Source: CAZCZY01 sp964503525 (GTDB lineage: Bacteria > Patescibacteriota > JAUYIX01). From it: a stretch of 28,915 bases of DNA. A program made the translations under genes and the position numbers. The notes under the pieces are model-generated. The model was not told where the DNA came from. It saw only the letters and a list, made by a program, of their open reading frames with translations, and searched no databases. The stretch covers positions 1 to 28,915 of the forward strand of contig CAZCZY010000052.1 of the NCBI GenBank assembly GCA_964503525.1, read 5' to 3'. Every line of letters starts with the position of its first letter. Position 1 is the first letter of the stretch. This document shows positions 23,391 to 28,915 of the stretch, piece by piece.

Positions 23391-24141
23391 GGAACTTAAT
23401 TTGGGGAAGTTTTTAGCTGCATATAAAAATAAGTCCGTTGACTTCTTTCGTTTTCCAGGCAATTACGGAGATTCTCTGATTTGGCATGGATCACAGATAT
23501 TGCTCGCATCCCTGAACATCTTACCCAATGAGGTAAACGAACGTTCTTCGCAGAACAACAATATTCTGTTTATAGATGGGGGCGGAAATTTAGTTGACTA
23601 CTACTCTGATGTCAAGAAGTTTCTGCTGAATAAATCACAGGTATACAAAGAGATTGTGATACTTCCGCATACTATCTTCGGCGAATCTCAATTGAGCATA
23701 CTTGCTAGCATTGCAAGTAAAATTACAGTTTTTTGCAGGGAAAGAGTTTCGGCTCAATTGGTTTCGCGCAGACTCACCGATGGCCAAGTTTTTCTTTGGC
23801 ATGACTGCGCATTCTATAACAGGTTTAACCGCGTATTAACGGGTCGTGGCGTTCTTAGCGCATTTCGCCAAGATGGAGAATCGTTACTTCGTATATTACC
23901 GAAAGACAACATAGACGTATCAGCCCATGCCTATGCTACTAAGCCTCTTGATGAGCTTATCGCCACTTTACAAAGATACAAAGGAGTAAAAACTGACAGG
24001 CTGCATGTTGCTATTTGTGCAACATTGCTCGGAAAAGAAGTTACCTTATTTCCAAATTCTTATTACAAAAACAAGGCGGTATTTGATTATTCGCTGAAAC
24101 GTTTCCAAAACGTTCGGTTCACTGAAAGTTATAAGAACTAA
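23368..24141 (+). CDS. polysaccharide pyruvyl transferase family protein
   Basis: 257-aa protein of the polysaccharide pyruvyl transferase family, which adds ketal-linked pyruvate from phosphoenolpyruvate to sugars of exopolysaccharides. Visible family segments are FFRFPGNYGDSLIWHGSQIL, NNILFIDGGGNLVDYY, EIVILPHTIFGES, VFCRERVSAQLV and, near the C-terminus, VKTDRLHVAICATLLGKEV, where the RxH motif is kept. The ATG at 23368 is chosen; a TTG seven codons upstream is less likely. It overlaps the methyltransferase gene by 23 nt. Pyruvylation would add negative charge to the glycan made by the neighbouring transferases. Confidence 0.85.
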   Translation: MSLSPRFKELNLGKFLAAYKNKSVDFFRFPGNYGDSLIWHGSQILLASLNILPNEVNERSSQNNNILFIDGGGNLVDYYSDVKKFLLNKSQVYKEIVILPHTIFGESQLSILASIASKITVFCRERVSAQLVSRRLTDGQVFLWHDCAFYNRFNRVLTGRGVLSAFRQDGESLLRILPKDNIDVSAHAYATKPLDELIATLQRYKGVKTDRLHVAICATLLGKEVTLFPNSYYKNKAVFDYSLKRFQNVRFTESYKN

Positions 24142-24144
24142 GTT

Positions 24145-24738
24145 ATGGCGTTTCTCAGTCTAGAAAAAATTACATCCATTTTTGAAAACTACCTTATTAA
24201 GGGCGCTAACGCTGAAAGCTCTAAGAGTAGAGTCGCGCAATTGGTAAAAAAAAGTATTCAGATAAATCAAGAACTATGGCGCTTGGAAGACTTAGCGAGA
24301 ATACAAGGTATGGGTGTTTTCCGAATTGCATCCATTAAACATAAGATTGACGCCGCCAACCAAAAAAGAAATGACTTGATTTACTTAATAGACCTTCAGT
24401 TACAGAAACGACTCAATAAAAGTAAGGAAGTGGATGCTTACTACAGTGAAAGCCCTGGAATGATAATCGACCGATTGGGCATCCTGTATATTAAATCAAA
24501 CGCGATTAGAGAATTACTGTGTTCTATTAAAGAAGAAGAGGTTAGAAGTGATTATTTGGATAAAGGCAAAACGATAGCTCTGCAAATTGAAAAATTGAGT
24601 CTATTCCTAGAATTATATTTAAAGGAAATTAATAGCGGAAAAGTTTCTTTGTGGTTATGGCGACCAGTCAAAATATATAATGACAAGAGGATTAGAAAAT
24701 ACATTGCTTATAATGTGCGCGGTAGGCACTCCAAATAA
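24145..24738 (+). CDS. DUF4254 family protein
   Basis: 197-aa, mostly helical soluble protein. The order INQELWRLEDLAR, IASIKHKIDAANQKRNDLI, YYSESPGMIIDRLGILYIKS and a basic C-terminus with KIYNDKRIRKYI matches the DUF4254 pattern as I remember it. The biochemical function of the family is unknown, but it is typically found with LPS or polysaccharide glycosyltransferases, as here. It lies 3 nt after the pyruvyl transferase gene and is last of the glycan operon. No clear terminator follows. Confidence 0.7.
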   Translation: MAFLSLEKITSIFENYLIKGANAESSKSRVAQLVKKSIQINQELWRLEDLARIQGMGVFRIASIKHKIDAANQKRNDLIYLIDLQLQKRLNKSKEVDAYYSESPGMIIDRLGILYIKSNAIRELLCSIKEEEVRSDYLDKGKTIALQIEKLSLFLELYLKEINSGKVSLWLWRPVKIYNDKRIRKYIAYNVRGRHSK

Positions 24739-24804
24739 AGGACCTAATGCATTTCGTGGGCGTCGAAATTTCATCTAAAGGATATAGTTTTTCTGTAGGT
24801 GTTA

Positions 24805-24818
24805 TTTTGCGCTAAGAT
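24805..24818 (+). promoter_or_regulatory. -10 promoter box abutting a leaderless gene
   Basis: TTTTGCGCTAAGAT, with -10 TAAGAT at 24813-24818, only 6 nt before the ATG at 24825, so transcription would begin at or next to the start codon. The same GCGCTA context occurs at 17,760 and 18,569. Confidence 0.5.
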
Positions 24819-24824
24819 ACCCAA

Positions 24825-26072
24825 ATGCTTGAACGAGACAGATTATCTCCACGTACCGTTGCCGTCCCAACCCCCAAAACGCTTGAGGAGGCGATGGTCT
24901 TGACCATGTCGTATTTTGATGCGCTCGGCATGGCGATGACGACGTTTGAAATTTGGCAGAACCTCATTAGATACCGCGCAAGTTATTTTGAGGTGACGCA
25001 GGCGCTGTCAACGGGCCCGCTCGCAAAAATTCTTACGGAAGATCGTGGATACTACTCCTTGCGCCGACCAGAGACAGCCGAGGATGGTGCCGGAAGTATT
25101 CACCCCGGTCTCGAACAAATCGAGCAGCGTTTTGAAAAAAATAAGTTGAGCGAATTTTTGTGGCGCCGCGCGCGTAACACTGCTCGGTGGCTCGCAATGG
25201 TGCCGTTTGTTCGCTCCGTGTCGGTGGCAAATAATGTCGCACTCGATAATGCACACCCGGGCTCAGACATTGATTTATTTATCACGGTACAACCTGGTCG
25301 ATTGTGGACGGCGCGCTTTTTGGTAACTGCCATGACCAACCTGCTTGGGCGCAGGCGGTATGAGGAATATGTGGCGCGGAGAATTTGTTTATCGTTTTAT
25401 TGCACGGACAATGTGATTGACTTTGAGCCGCTCGCGATCAGTGGTGGTGATTTATATTTAGCGAACTGGTTACTCAGTCTGGGGACGCTCTGGCGACATG
25501 ATGCAGATCCGCGGGAGTACACGACCCCGATCGCGTCAAGATTTTTGCCGCATAACCCTTGGGTGCGCGAGTTATTTCCCCAGCGCGAACCCTCAACGCT
25601 CACGCGCCGTCGACAAGTACTCGGGATGACGGCACGCGGTGCGCGACTTGGACAAAAAATGGGGGAGCTGGTTCTCGCTAGCAAAATTGGAGCCGCACTT
25701 GAGCGACGCATGCGCCGTAAGCAATTGGCGCATATGGGCAAACAAGTGCCAACCGAGATCAAAACGCGAACGACGCACATCCTCGTGACCGACGACATTT
25801 TGAAGTTCCACGAGCAAGATCGTCGCACAGCTTTTCGTGAGAGGGCCCTCGCAACCTACAACGCGGTAATCGGAGGAGAAGTTCCGACAGTGGTACCGCC
25901 AGTTTCTGTGGTTGTGCCCAGTGTACGGGTAATCAGAGCAAGCAAGGTCGCTACCAACAAAAAAGAGTATCCACTCGGAATTCCGATAATGAAAATGCGC
26001 AAGGTTGCTCCAGTCCATGCAAATGCGATACCGCGTAAGCGCACTCGAGCGCGAGCGCCAGCGAGCGCGTAA
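24825..26072 (+). CDS. winged-helix plus nucleotidyltransferase protein
   Basis: 415-aa protein. Residues about 20-90 look like a winged-helix module (SYFDALGMAMTTFEIWQNLIRY...RGYYSL). A Pol-beta-type nucleotidyltransferase core follows, with VSVANNVALDNAHPGSDIDLFITV; GSDIDLF (from G146) carries the two metal-binding Asp residues. RRICLSFYC and FEPLAISGGDLYLANWL supply later family segments. The C-terminus is Arg/Lys-rich (RKRTRARAPA). Proteins of this layout are frequent in Patescibacteria and of unknown function. They may modify tRNA, protein or small molecules. The leaderless-type promoter fixes the start. The GC-rich composition contrasts with the preceding glycan operon. Confidence 0.75.
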   Translation: MLERDRLSPRTVAVPTPKTLEEAMVLTMSYFDALGMAMTTFEIWQNLIRYRASYFEVTQALSTGPLAKILTEDRGYYSLRRPETAEDGAGSIHPGLEQIEQRFEKNKLSEFLWRRARNTARWLAMVPFVRSVSVANNVALDNAHPGSDIDLFITVQPGRLWTARFLVTAMTNLLGRRRYEEYVARRICLSFYCTDNVIDFEPLAISGGDLYLANWLLSLGTLWRHDADPREYTTPIASRFLPHNPWVRELFPQREPSTLTRRRQVLGMTARGARLGQKMGELVLASKIGAALERRMRRKQLAHMGKQVPTEIKTRTTHILVTDDILKFHEQDRRTAFRERALATYNAVIGGEVPTVVPPVSVVVPSVRVIRASKVATNKKEYPLGIPIMKMRKVAPVHANAIPRKRTRARAPASA

Positions 26073-26093
26073 TTTGTTCGCCCGGTTCGCCTC

Positions 26094-27533
26094 ATGAAAC
26101 AGGCTAACAATATTAAAGAACGGGCCATCGACAATCTTAGACGGCCGGTCACGTGGCTACTTCTGGCGTGGCTTTTTTCTTTTGTAATTGTACTGGTACG
26201 AACGGTCCCGGTCTCAAGCGACGGCATTTACTACTATGCATACCTACGCTCAATTGTTTTGGATCACGACGTAAATTTTGCTAATGATTTGGCGCCGTTT
26301 GCAGGGCAGACTGTGTCAGGAGCGTCAATCAGTAATCCGCACGTGATCAAACAACTAGAATCTGGCGTCACCACACCGGCAGGCCGCACACCAAATTTGT
26401 TTTCGATTGGTCCGGCCATTGTTTGGTCGCCATTTTTTGTTATCACGCACGGAATCGCAAAAATCACCGGATCGATCGGGTTGACCGGAGCAGTCGCCGA
26501 TGGATTTACCAAAATCGAACTACTCTCACCCAGTATCGCAACATCTCTATATGGTTTACTCGGGCTACTTTTTGCGTGTGGGTTATTGGTGCGAGCACTT
26601 CCGACTACACTAGACGCAAAGCATAAGCAAAAAATTGCCGCAGGTGCAGTCCTCGCAATTATGTTCGGCACAAACCTCTTTTACTATTTAACGTTTGAGG
26701 CCAGCATGTCGCACGGTGTCGGTTTTTTTGCCGTGACGCTCTTGATCTGGGCTTGGCAGCGCTGGCGATTAGCAAAGATGGCAACGGCGAGCGCGTGGCA
26801 GGGTATTGCGCGTTGGCTGATGATTGGACTGCTCGCCGGGCTGGTGGTCGCGGTTCGCTGGCAATTGCTTCTCGTTGTGTTGGTTATTCCTGGGGTTGAT
26901 CTGACGGTACGATTAATTCGCGCGCTCGTTCGTAAAAAGTGGTCGGCGGTTCGTGACGAAATACTGCGCGGCGGACTAGTTTTACTTGGAGCCGTCATTG
27001 TATTTGCGCCACAACTTTTTGCATGGCGATATTTGTATGGCTCGTGGTTGGTCATCCCGCAGGGTTCTGGTTTTTTGGATTGGACAAGTCCCAACGCACT
27101 CGCGGTTTTGTTCTCCACGCGTCACGGACTTTTTTCCTGGACGCCGCTGATACTCGTCGCAGTGCTCGGCGTCGTTCTTGCATTGGTTCGCCGCAAACAA
27201 ATGGCGACGCTGCCACCGACGCTACCGGCCTACGCCATAGCAATTTTTTTATTGCAGATCTATATCAACGGTGCCGCGATCGAATGGTGGGGAGGGGATG
27301 CCTTTGGTGCCCGGCGGTTTACCGACATCAGTATTGTTTTTATGTTCGGCTTAGCTTTTTTATTTGCACAAACGACTACAGTCTGGGCACGACGCGCTTT
27401 GGCAACAGTAGTGACGATCTTGATCGTCGCGAATTTGCTTTTTATGCAAGCCTACCGACACAACCTAATTTCTCATGCTGAACCTGTGGCAATTGGGCAG
27501 GCTACCACCGCGATCTTCGGCCTATTTCGCTAG
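26094..27533 (+). CDS. polytopic membrane protein, GT-C glycosyltransferase-like
   Basis: 479-aa membrane protein with about ten to twelve hydrophobic helices. After the first helix comes SSDGIYYYAYLRSIVLDHDVNFAND, a periplasmic-side loop with Asp residues, like the catalytic first loop of GT-C (PMT/ArnT/GT39-type) enzymes that use polyprenyl-phosphate sugars. A later loop has YINGAAIEWWGGDAFGARRF, also typical of these proteins. It lies 21 nt after the nucleotidyltransferase gene with no own promoter or Shine-Dalgarno seen, so the two probably share a transcript. Probably glycosylates a surface lipid or protein; the substrate is unknown. Confidence 0.68.
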   Translation: MKQANNIKERAIDNLRRPVTWLLLAWLFSFVIVLVRTVPVSSDGIYYYAYLRSIVLDHDVNFANDLAPFAGQTVSGASISNPHVIKQLESGVTTPAGRTPNLFSIGPAIVWSPFFVITHGIAKITGSIGLTGAVADGFTKIELLSPSIATSLYGLLGLLFACGLLVRALPTTLDAKHKQKIAAGAVLAIMFGTNLFYYLTFEASMSHGVGFFAVTLLIWAWQRWRLAKMATASAWQGIARWLMIGLLAGLVVAVRWQLLLVVLVIPGVDLTVRLIRALVRKKWSAVRDEILRGGLVLLGAVIVFAPQLFAWRYLYGSWLVIPQGSGFLDWTSPNALAVLFSTRHGLFSWTPLILVAVLGVVLALVRRKQMATLPPTLPAYAIAIFLLQIYINGAAIEWWGGDAFGARRFTDISIVFMFGLAFLFAQTTTVWARRALATVVTILIVANLLFMQAYRHNLISHAEPVAIGQATTAIFGLFR

Positions 27534-27559
27534 CATTGGAAAGTTACTGCGCAAATTGC

Positions 27560-27588
27560 TTGACACTAATTGAGTCGGCTGCTATTTT
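27560..27588 (+). promoter_or_regulatory. strong promoter of the structured RNA locus
   Basis: Consensus -35 TTGACA (27560-27565), exactly 17 bp, then -10 TATTTT (27583-27588). The predicted start is about 27594-27596, one or two bases before the first stem. No open reading frame with a start site follows on this strand for 600 bases. Confidence 0.75.
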
Positions 27589-27594
27589 TTCCCT

Positions 27595-28172
27595 TCGTCG
27601 ACCAGGGTCAGGATCGGACCGCCGCGGCTTGCGCTCGAACTCACGACAGTCTCGGAAGCAAAACCGCACCCTCTAATCGGGGTCCAACGTTGAGGGCTGA
27701 CCTGGTCGACGTCCTACTTTAAAAAAGCGAAAAAAAGAGAGTTAAAATCCGAGCGGAGGAGGGAGAGGTTCGTAAAATTGACCACAGGGTCGAGTATTTG
27801 CGCCTCCCGAATGTGTGCGGGGTCCGTCCATGCGGTTGTGACGAAAGTCCAGCCACCAGCATGGCGTTCAGTGTGTGGGGATGGTCGACTGTAGTTGGCC
27901 AACACACTTTGACACAGGAGACCTTCCCAGCGAATCCGTAGTACGTCTGCCAAAAAAAGGGGGCGTAACCGGCCCGTCGGGAGCTTAGTAGCAACCCAGG
28001 CAAGGGTTTTCAAATGCGAACGGCAAGCACATTCACCTCTACTGGACTTGCCTGTCCAGTGTGGCCGATATTCCACCATCGGCGCCCCTCCGAGGTTCGG
28101 ACTAAAAAACAAGTAAACAAGTAGAAAAAATCCCGAGAGCGTCTGCAGATCTATGCGACGCTCTCTTTTCTT
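27595..28172 (+). ncRNA. large structured non-coding RNA, family not recognised
   Basis: A transcript of about 578 nt bounded by a consensus promoter and a strong intrinsic terminator. Domain 1 (27597-27710): GTCGACCAGG pairs with CCTGGTCGAC, continued by TCAG/CTGA past one bulged G; inside are GCGG/CCGC, TTGC/GCAA and CGAACT/AGTCTCG. An A-rich linker follows. Domain 2 (27748-28101) is closed by TCCGAGC with GTTCGGA and GGAGG with CCTCC. It contains: CCATGC/GCATGG around GGTTG/CAGCC and a GAC-GAAA-GTC tetraloop hairpin (27828-27864); GTGTGT/ACACAC around GGTCGAC/GTTGGCC with a TGTA loop (27871-27907); a GTACG/CGTAAC stem around A7 (27941-27969); AACCC-AGGCAA-GGGTT (27993-28008); ACTGGAC-TTGCCT-GTCCAGT (28041-28060); and GCCGAT/ATCGGC (28064-28083). 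The last-but-one two hairpin loops are exact complements. It does not fit RNase P, tmRNA, SRP or 6S consensus elements that I know. Minus-strand frames here are treated as shadows. Confidence 0.75.
28135..28172 (+). terminator. strong intrinsic terminator of structured RNA
   Basis: GAGAGCGTC, a bulged T, GCA, a 6-nt loop, TGC and GACGCTCTC (28135-28165), followed by TTTTCTT. This is a 12-bp stem. On the minus strand it is followed within 5 nt by TTTTTT, so it may also end the transcript of the convergent DUF6922-like gene. Confidence 0.85.
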
Positions 28173-28269
28173 ATGGGAACTATTTCACCCCGTAGTACTT
28201 CTTGGTCAGGCGAACGCCGGTTCCCTATTAGAAGTGCCAGTGCTGTGGGCAGCACATCCAGTTCTAACT

Positions 28270-28497
28270 TCACGTCGCACCCAGGACGTCACCCCAAAGT
28301 TTGCGTGTGCGCGGCCGCAAGCCCCGAGCTTTTTTTACAACACTCCCGATGAGTCGCTTTGAGTACGTTCGCCACATCCAACGGACTTCTGCGTCGTTAC
28401 CCAAGTCCAAGATGCGCGCAATAATATATCGCGCGTGTTTTTTGGTGTCGATGGTCTTGGGATCCACATCCCAAAATAATGTGGGGCGGAACTTCAT
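28270..28497 (-). CDS. DUF6922-like small protein
   Basis: 75-aa protein: RPTLFWDVDPKTID, KKHARYIIARILDLG, VRWMWRTYSKRLIGSVVKKAR and LRPRTRKLWGDVL. This order matches a family of small proteins I associate with DUF6922, which is often found beside AbiEii-type nucleotidyltransferase toxins. No such toxin is next to it here. The GC-rich flank up to the RNA terminator holds no gene. Start is firm: a consensus extended -10 (TGCTATAAT) lies 6 nt before the ATG, so the mRNA is probably leaderless. Possibly an antitoxin-like DNA-binding protein, but this rests only on association. Confidence 0.65.
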   Translation of the reverse strand: MKFRPTLFWDVDPKTIDTKKHARYIIARILDLGNDAEVRWMWRTYSKRLIGSVVKKARGLRPRTRKLWGDVLGAT

Positions 28498-28503
28498 ACG
28501 GGT

Positions 28504-28512
28504 ATTATAGCA
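28504..28512 (-). promoter_or_regulatory. extended -10 promoter TGCTATAAT (leaderless gene)
   Basis: Minus-strand TGCTATAAT (28512 down to 28504), 6 nt from the ATG at 28497. It matches the extended -10 consensus completely. The predicted start point coincides with the ATG. Confidence 0.7.
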
Positions 28513-28586
28513 TTTTTTGGCATATTTTTGAAGGATTTGTTTGGCTCAATCATGCTCTTAGTTGGATAGTGTCCATGCACAAACTC

Positions 28587-28615
28587 TTGACACGGCCGTT
28601 TTTTTCGAGTAATGT
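28587..28615 (+). promoter_or_regulatory. sigma70-type promoter for LysM protein
   Basis: TTGACA (28587-28592), 17-bp spacer, TAATGT (28610-28615), with a leader of about 40 nt to the ATG at 28662 that contains GAGGAG as ribosome binding site. Confidence 0.65.
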
Positions 28616-28661
28616 TCGCCCCTCGTACATTTTCAAATAGCGAGGTGGATTGAGGAGACAC

Positions 28662-28915
28662 ATGAAAAACATTGCTCGTCACAGCGTGGTGCTGATCGTA
28701 ATCGGTTCGGTCGTGCTTCTGACGGACCTGGCCTGCAAGAAGGCAGGACCCGTCCAGACTACACAGCAGGTCCAATACCGGCAGTACGTCGTCCAGAAGG
28801 GCGATTTCATCATCAAGATTGCGTCGCAGAACAACCTTCCGTGGGAGAGCGTCATGCTCATCAATGTGGAGGAGTTGCTGACGCGGGCCAACGAGCGGTG
28901 CGGTCGGTTGTCGCC
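28662..28915 (+). CDS. secreted LysM-domain protein, truncated by window end
   Basis: The first 84 codons of a protein that runs off the right edge. The N-terminus (MKNIARHSVVLIVIGSVVLL, then TDLAC at residues 21-25) looks like a secretion signal. The Cys could be a lipid-anchor site, although the lipobox is imperfect. From about residue 42, QYVVQKGDFIIKIASQNNLPWESVMLIN matches the LysM peptidoglycan-binding pattern (YxVxxGDT...IAxxN). It would bind cell-wall glycan outside the membrane. GAGGAG lies 7 nt before the ATG and a good promoter precedes it. Confidence 0.65.
   Translation, partial: MKNIARHSVVLIVIGSVVLLTDLACKKAGPVQTTQQVQYRQYVVQKGDFIIKIASQNNLPWESVMLINVEELLTRANERCGRLS

Noticed and set aside
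25397..26227. Several antisense frames of 120-143 codons over the nucleotidyltransferase gene
   Set aside because: GC-rich shadow frames. The coding strand has the GSDIDLF nucleotidyltransferase motif.
27640..27665. GGAAGCA segment recalling the SRP RNA loop
   Set aside because: The flanking invariant bases of the SRP GGAA loop and its asymmetric bulge are not present.
27838..27852. GACGAAAGTCC resembling the RNase P conserved element GAGGAAAGTCC
   Set aside because: It is better explained as a GAC-GAAA-GTC tetraloop hairpin, and the matching 3' P4 strand and other RNase P conserved regions are not found.
28030..28090. tRNA-like look of the reverse complement (GGTGGAATATCGG context)
   Set aside because: The would-be anticodon arm has a 7-bp stem with a 6-nt loop, and no acceptor stem or T-arm can be formed.
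27714..28112. Minus-strand open frames of 94-132 codons across the structured RNA
   Set aside because: No ribosome binding site, no recognisable protein, and the region is explained by plus-strand helices, including a GAAA tetraloop that exists only on the plus strand.
1..28915. CRISPR arrays, insertion sequences, tRNA genes or phage genes
   Set aside because: I looked for regularly spaced repeats, transposase motifs, cloverleaf patterns and structural phage proteins and saw none. Weak or degenerate copies could be missed by eye.

Overview
The window looks like a chromosomal segment of a Patescibacteria (CPR)-type bacterium. This is inferred, not proven. The evidence is a 7TM histidine kinase with a FLSIASHQLRSPM phosphoacceptor box, a winged-helix plus nucleotidyltransferase protein of a kind common in that group, and several genes whose extended -10 box lies only 6-16 nt from the ATG, so mRNAs would be (nearly) leaderless. 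By contrast, genes in the first 6.5 kb and the last 0.3 kb have strong Shine-Dalgarno sites and TTGACA-type promoters, so the segment is heterogeneous in expression style and base composition.

Layout. 1-1.8 kb: a 5'-truncated unknown gene with a perfect hairpin, a HAD phosphatase (-) and a 48-aa membrane protein. 1.9-3.8 kb (+): a two-gene unit of an AlaRS-like class II synthetase without editing domains and an S51 (peptidase E-like) hydrolase. 3.8-6.5 kb (-): an archaeal-type methionine adenosyltransferase and seryl-tRNA synthetase, each with its own promoter and terminator. 6.9-10.7 kb (-): an 8-TM sensor-like protein followed by two overlapping histidine kinases with complementary defects. 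The first has an intact ATPase domain but Gln in place of the phosphoacceptor His. The second has the His but a decayed ATPase domain. 10.8-17.25 kb (+): a tightly overlapping operon of an Acg/nitroreductase-like flavoprotein, leucine-type dehydrogenase, PaaK-like adenylate-forming enzyme, ThiF/E1-like protein and an intact 7TM histidine kinase, which looks like an amino-acid-derived small-molecule pathway linked to signalling. 17.3-18.5 kb: a membrane protein, a possible T-poor small RNA and a CXXS thioredoxin-like protein. 18.6-24.7 kb (+): a six-gene AT-rich surface-glycan operon (GT4-like, GT-A, GT2-GT9 fusion, THUMP methyltransferase, pyruvyl transferase, DUF4254). 24.8-27.5 kb: nucleotidyltransferase and a polytopic GT-C-like protein. 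27.56-28.17 kb: a promoter-to-terminator non-coding locus of about 580 nt with extensive secondary structure, including a perfect 6-bp loop-loop (kissing) complementarity. The end holds a DUF6922-like small protein (-) and the start of a LysM secreted protein (+).

The candidates most deserving attention are the structured RNA at 27.6-28.2 kb, the complementary broken kinase pair at 6.95-9.79 kb, the divergent LeuDH/PaaK/ThiF/nitroreductase operon with its own kinase, and the editing-less AlaRS paralogue with an S51 partner. Family assignments come from motif reading only. No database search was run.
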